Shown here in pieces: positions 4,261 to 6,051 of a stretch of DNA of 6,051 nt. Location: contig JACDCA010000548.1 of the NCBI GenBank assembly GCA_013694635.1, positions 1 to 6,051 on the forward strand, read 5' to 3'. Within the stretch, counting starts at the first letter, position 1. Each line of letters opens with the position of its first letter. The notes below the pieces were generated by a model. It was not told the DNA's origin. It did no database searches and saw nothing but the letters and a program-made list of their open reading frames with translations. This DNA comes from Acidobacteriota bacterium (GTDB lineage Bacteria; Acidobacteriota; Vicinamibacteria; Vicinamibacterales; 2-12-FULL-66-21). The position numbers and the translations under genes were made by a program.

Positions 4261-6051
4261 TCAGAACACCCGCGGACGGAAGAATCGGTACCATCTGCTC
4301 GAAGATGCGGGACACCTGGTGCGTTGAGGCGTTCACCCTCGGAGGCACGAAACGGACATTGTCACGGTTGAAGAGGTTGATGACCTCGACAAACAGCGTC
4401 ATCCGGCTGCGTGACCAGTTGAAGGTGCGGTTCGCGCGCAGGTCGATCCGCGAATATGAGGGCAATCGCAGTTCGTTCCGGCGGCTCGACAACGTGAGCA
4501 CGTCGCCGTTCGCTTCGTAATAACCGGGCGCCGGGACGTTGCTGCCGATTCGCGCTTTCGCGCTGAAGCTGACCCTGTCGGACTTTCGAAAGAACCCGTA
4601 AACATTGAAGGTGTGCCGCTGATCGTTGTCGCCGTAGAAAGACTCGCCGCGTGAGCCGTCCGTGTACCGGTTACGTCCGTAGGCATAGGAAATCCAGCCT
4701 GACAGCCCGCCCGCACTCTTCCTGTGAAACAGCAGCTCGACGCCGCGCGCGAAACCTTCGAGGCTCTGCTCGAAGCGGGCCCCGCGATCCCCTCTCACCA
4801 GGCGATTGTTGACGATGCGGGTGTCGGCCAGCGGACGACGGAAGTAGCCCTGTTCCTCGCGGTGGTACACCGCAATCTGCCATCGCAGGTCCTCTCCGAG
4901 ACGCTGCTCGACGGCGAGGTCGAACTGGTCGGCGCGCTGCGGCCGCGTGGACGATGAGGCAAGCGATCCGATCACCTGCTCGAACGCCGGGAACTGCTGA
5001 TAACGGCCAGCCGCGCCACGCACGATGACCGATGCGGGGAGCGCCAGCTGGGCCTGCAGCCATGGCGAGATCGTACGATCCCCTGTCAGGCTCCAGCGAT
5101 CGGCGCGGACGCCGGGCACAACCGTCATGAGCCCTGCCGAGAGACGCGCCTGCAGGTATCCGCCGCTCCTGGACGCATCGCCGGTGAAGTCGTTGATCAG
5201 GCGATATCGGCCCGATGACGAACGCTGGCGCATGCGATGCTCGGTAGTCCATTCGGACTGCGCGCCCGCTTCCAGATACACATGGCGGGCGGCCGCGATG
5301 CCGGTGTCCACGCGAACTGCCGTCTGGCGGTCGAACCCCTCGTCCACGCGCACGCCGTCGGAGGCCGTGTTGCTGAATGTGTTGTGTGCCGCGAGTGCCC
5401 GGACGGACACGAGCGTGCGGGGCTGTGCGAAGCTCCATCCGGTCATGAGCAGTGCGGAGGCATTGCGGCCGACGAACCGGTCCTCGTTTTCCGACTCGCT
5501 GCTGTGGTCGAGAGCACGCGAGCGGCCGGCCAGAAACGTCGTCGTGATGCGCTGGTGTGGCGAAAGATCGTAGGCTGCCTTGGCCTGCGCGTCAGTGAAG
5601 CCGAATTGAAACGTGCCGTCGTCGATCTGCTTCGTAATGAGATCGAGGTACGACTGTCGTGCCGACACGAGCCAGGAGCCTCGCTTCGCCCCCCCGAGCG
5701 GTCCTTCGGCGACAGCTGACGCGTTAGTGCCGCTGACCGCCAGTCGTGCGTGTGTCCGGTCCCGCGATCCTTCCCTCAGGCGGAAATCGATCTCGGCTCC
5801 CGTACGATTGCCGTACCGCTGCGGGTAGCCGCCGCTCAGGAGCGCGACGTCCTGAAGCACGTCGCTGTTGATCATCGCAACCGATCCCGATCCCGAGTAA
5901 TCCTCGATGGCGCGAACGGTGTGCAGGATGTGCGGCGCGGCGAAGCCGTCCACCGTCATGTTCACGTGCGCGAACCCGCTGCCGCGGACGGTGAACTCGC
6001 TTCGCAGGTCGTCGGCGGCCGCCACCCCCGGCATGACCTGCACGGCGCGAA
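4250..6051 (-). CDS. TonB-dependent outer-membrane receptor, 5' end cut off by window edge
   Basis: This is an outer-membrane beta-barrel receptor that takes up a ligand using TonB/ExbBD energy; its substrate cannot be told from the sequence. The frame is open to the right edge, so the signal peptide, any N-terminal carboxypeptidase-like or TonB-box segment and the start of the plug are missing. About 599 codons are present. The first roughly 90 residues are the plug: VQVMPGV, then FTVRGSG, NMTVDGF and LLSGGYPQRYGNRTGAEIDF. The rest is barrel, with SWLVSARQSYLDL early, the typical TLFVEVINLFNRDN strand near the end, and a C-terminal phenylalanine (VLIEF) that fits the outer-membrane assembly signal. 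The GTG at 6043 encodes an internal valine (RAVQVMPG context) and is not the start. The gene ends in TAG and overlaps the downstream M20 gene by 11 nt. The family call is firm; a peptide-type ligand is only suggested by the neighbouring peptidases. Confidence 0.93.
   Translation of the reverse strand, partial: RAVQVMPGVAAADDLRSEFTVRGSGFAHVNMTVDGFAAPHILHTVRAIEDYSGSGSVAMINSDVLQDVALLSGGYPQRYGNRTGAEIDFRLREGSRDRTHARLAVSGTNASAVAEGPLGGAKRGSWLVSARQSYLDLITKQIDDGTFQFGFTDAQAKAAYDLSPHQRITTTFLAGRSRALDHSSESENEDRFVGRNASALLMTGWSFAQPRTLVSVRALAAHNTFSNTASDGVRVDEGFDRQTAVRVDTGIAAARHVYLEAGAQSEWTTEHRMRQRSSSGRYRLINDFTGDASRSGGYLQARLSAGLMTVVPGVRADRWSLTGDRTISPWLQAQLALPASVIVRGAAGRYQQFPAFEQVIGSLASSSTRPQRADQFDLAVEQRLGEDLRWQIAVYHREEQGYFRRPLADTRIVNNRLVRGDRGARFEQSLEGFARGVELLFHRKSAGGLSGWISYAYGRNRYTDGSRGESFYGDNDQRHTFNVYGFFRKSDRVSFSAKARIGSNVPAPGYYEANGDVLTLSSRRNELRLPSYSRIDLRANRTFNWSRSRMTLFVEVINLFNRDNVRFVPPRVNASTHQVSRIFEQMVPILPSAGVLIEF

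Noticed and set aside
4671..5438. 255-codon minus-strand frame inside the receptor gene
   Set aside because: It is a shifted frame of the receptor barrel, with an Arg/Pro/Gly-rich, domain-free translation, while the receptor frame is continuous and carries clear family motifs.
6041..6043. GTG as the start codon of the receptor
   Set aside because: The frame stays open to the edge and the codon falls within the conserved plug pattern RAVQVMPGV, so it is an internal valine and the gene is cut by the window.

Overview
The window looks like a piece of a GC-rich Gram-negative chromosome. Every recognisable gene is on the minus strand, so transcription runs from the right edge to the left. The proteins are typical of Acidobacteriota: a TonB-dependent receptor of the non-siderophore-like kind, an exported M20 peptidase with an RSASDDK-type active site, a LolA-like protein with the GG-EAL / FDG-GW pattern, and a PDZ-containing S41 peptidase. 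Acidobacteriota, perhaps Vicinamibacteria, is an inference from this style and from GC content. No marker gene in the window fixes the taxon, and other envelope-rich phyla such as Gemmatimonadota remain possible.

Layout in transcription order: (1) a TonB-dependent outer-membrane receptor whose N-terminus lies beyond the right edge (6051-4250); (2) an exported M20 metallopeptidase (4260-2794) that overlaps the receptor by 11 nt and starts with TTG; (3) an unrecognised 183-residue exported protein, possibly a lipoprotein (2797-2246), joined by a GTGA overlap; (4) an 81-nt gap holding a strong stem-loop next to a good Shine-Dalgarno sequence; (5) a 268-residue exported LolA-like protein (2164-1358) starting with ATG; (6) a 442-residue S41 peptidase with a tricorn-type catalytic set (1361-33), joined by a second GTGA overlap. 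The last 32 nt at the left edge hold no clear terminator. They may include the start of another co-directional gene.

The tight spacing indicates one operon, or two blocks (receptor/M20/183-aa and LolA-like/S41) separated by the hairpin gap. All four complete products have N-terminal export signals and the fifth is an outer-membrane barrel, so the whole set works in the cell envelope. A reasonable but unproven reading is a peptide or amino-acid-conjugate scavenging module: the receptor admits substrate to the periplasm, M20 and S41 hydrolyse it, and the other two proteins act as envelope accessories. No tRNA, rRNA, CRISPR array, insertion sequence or convincing promoter was seen. The operon promoter is presumably upstream of the receptor, outside the window.
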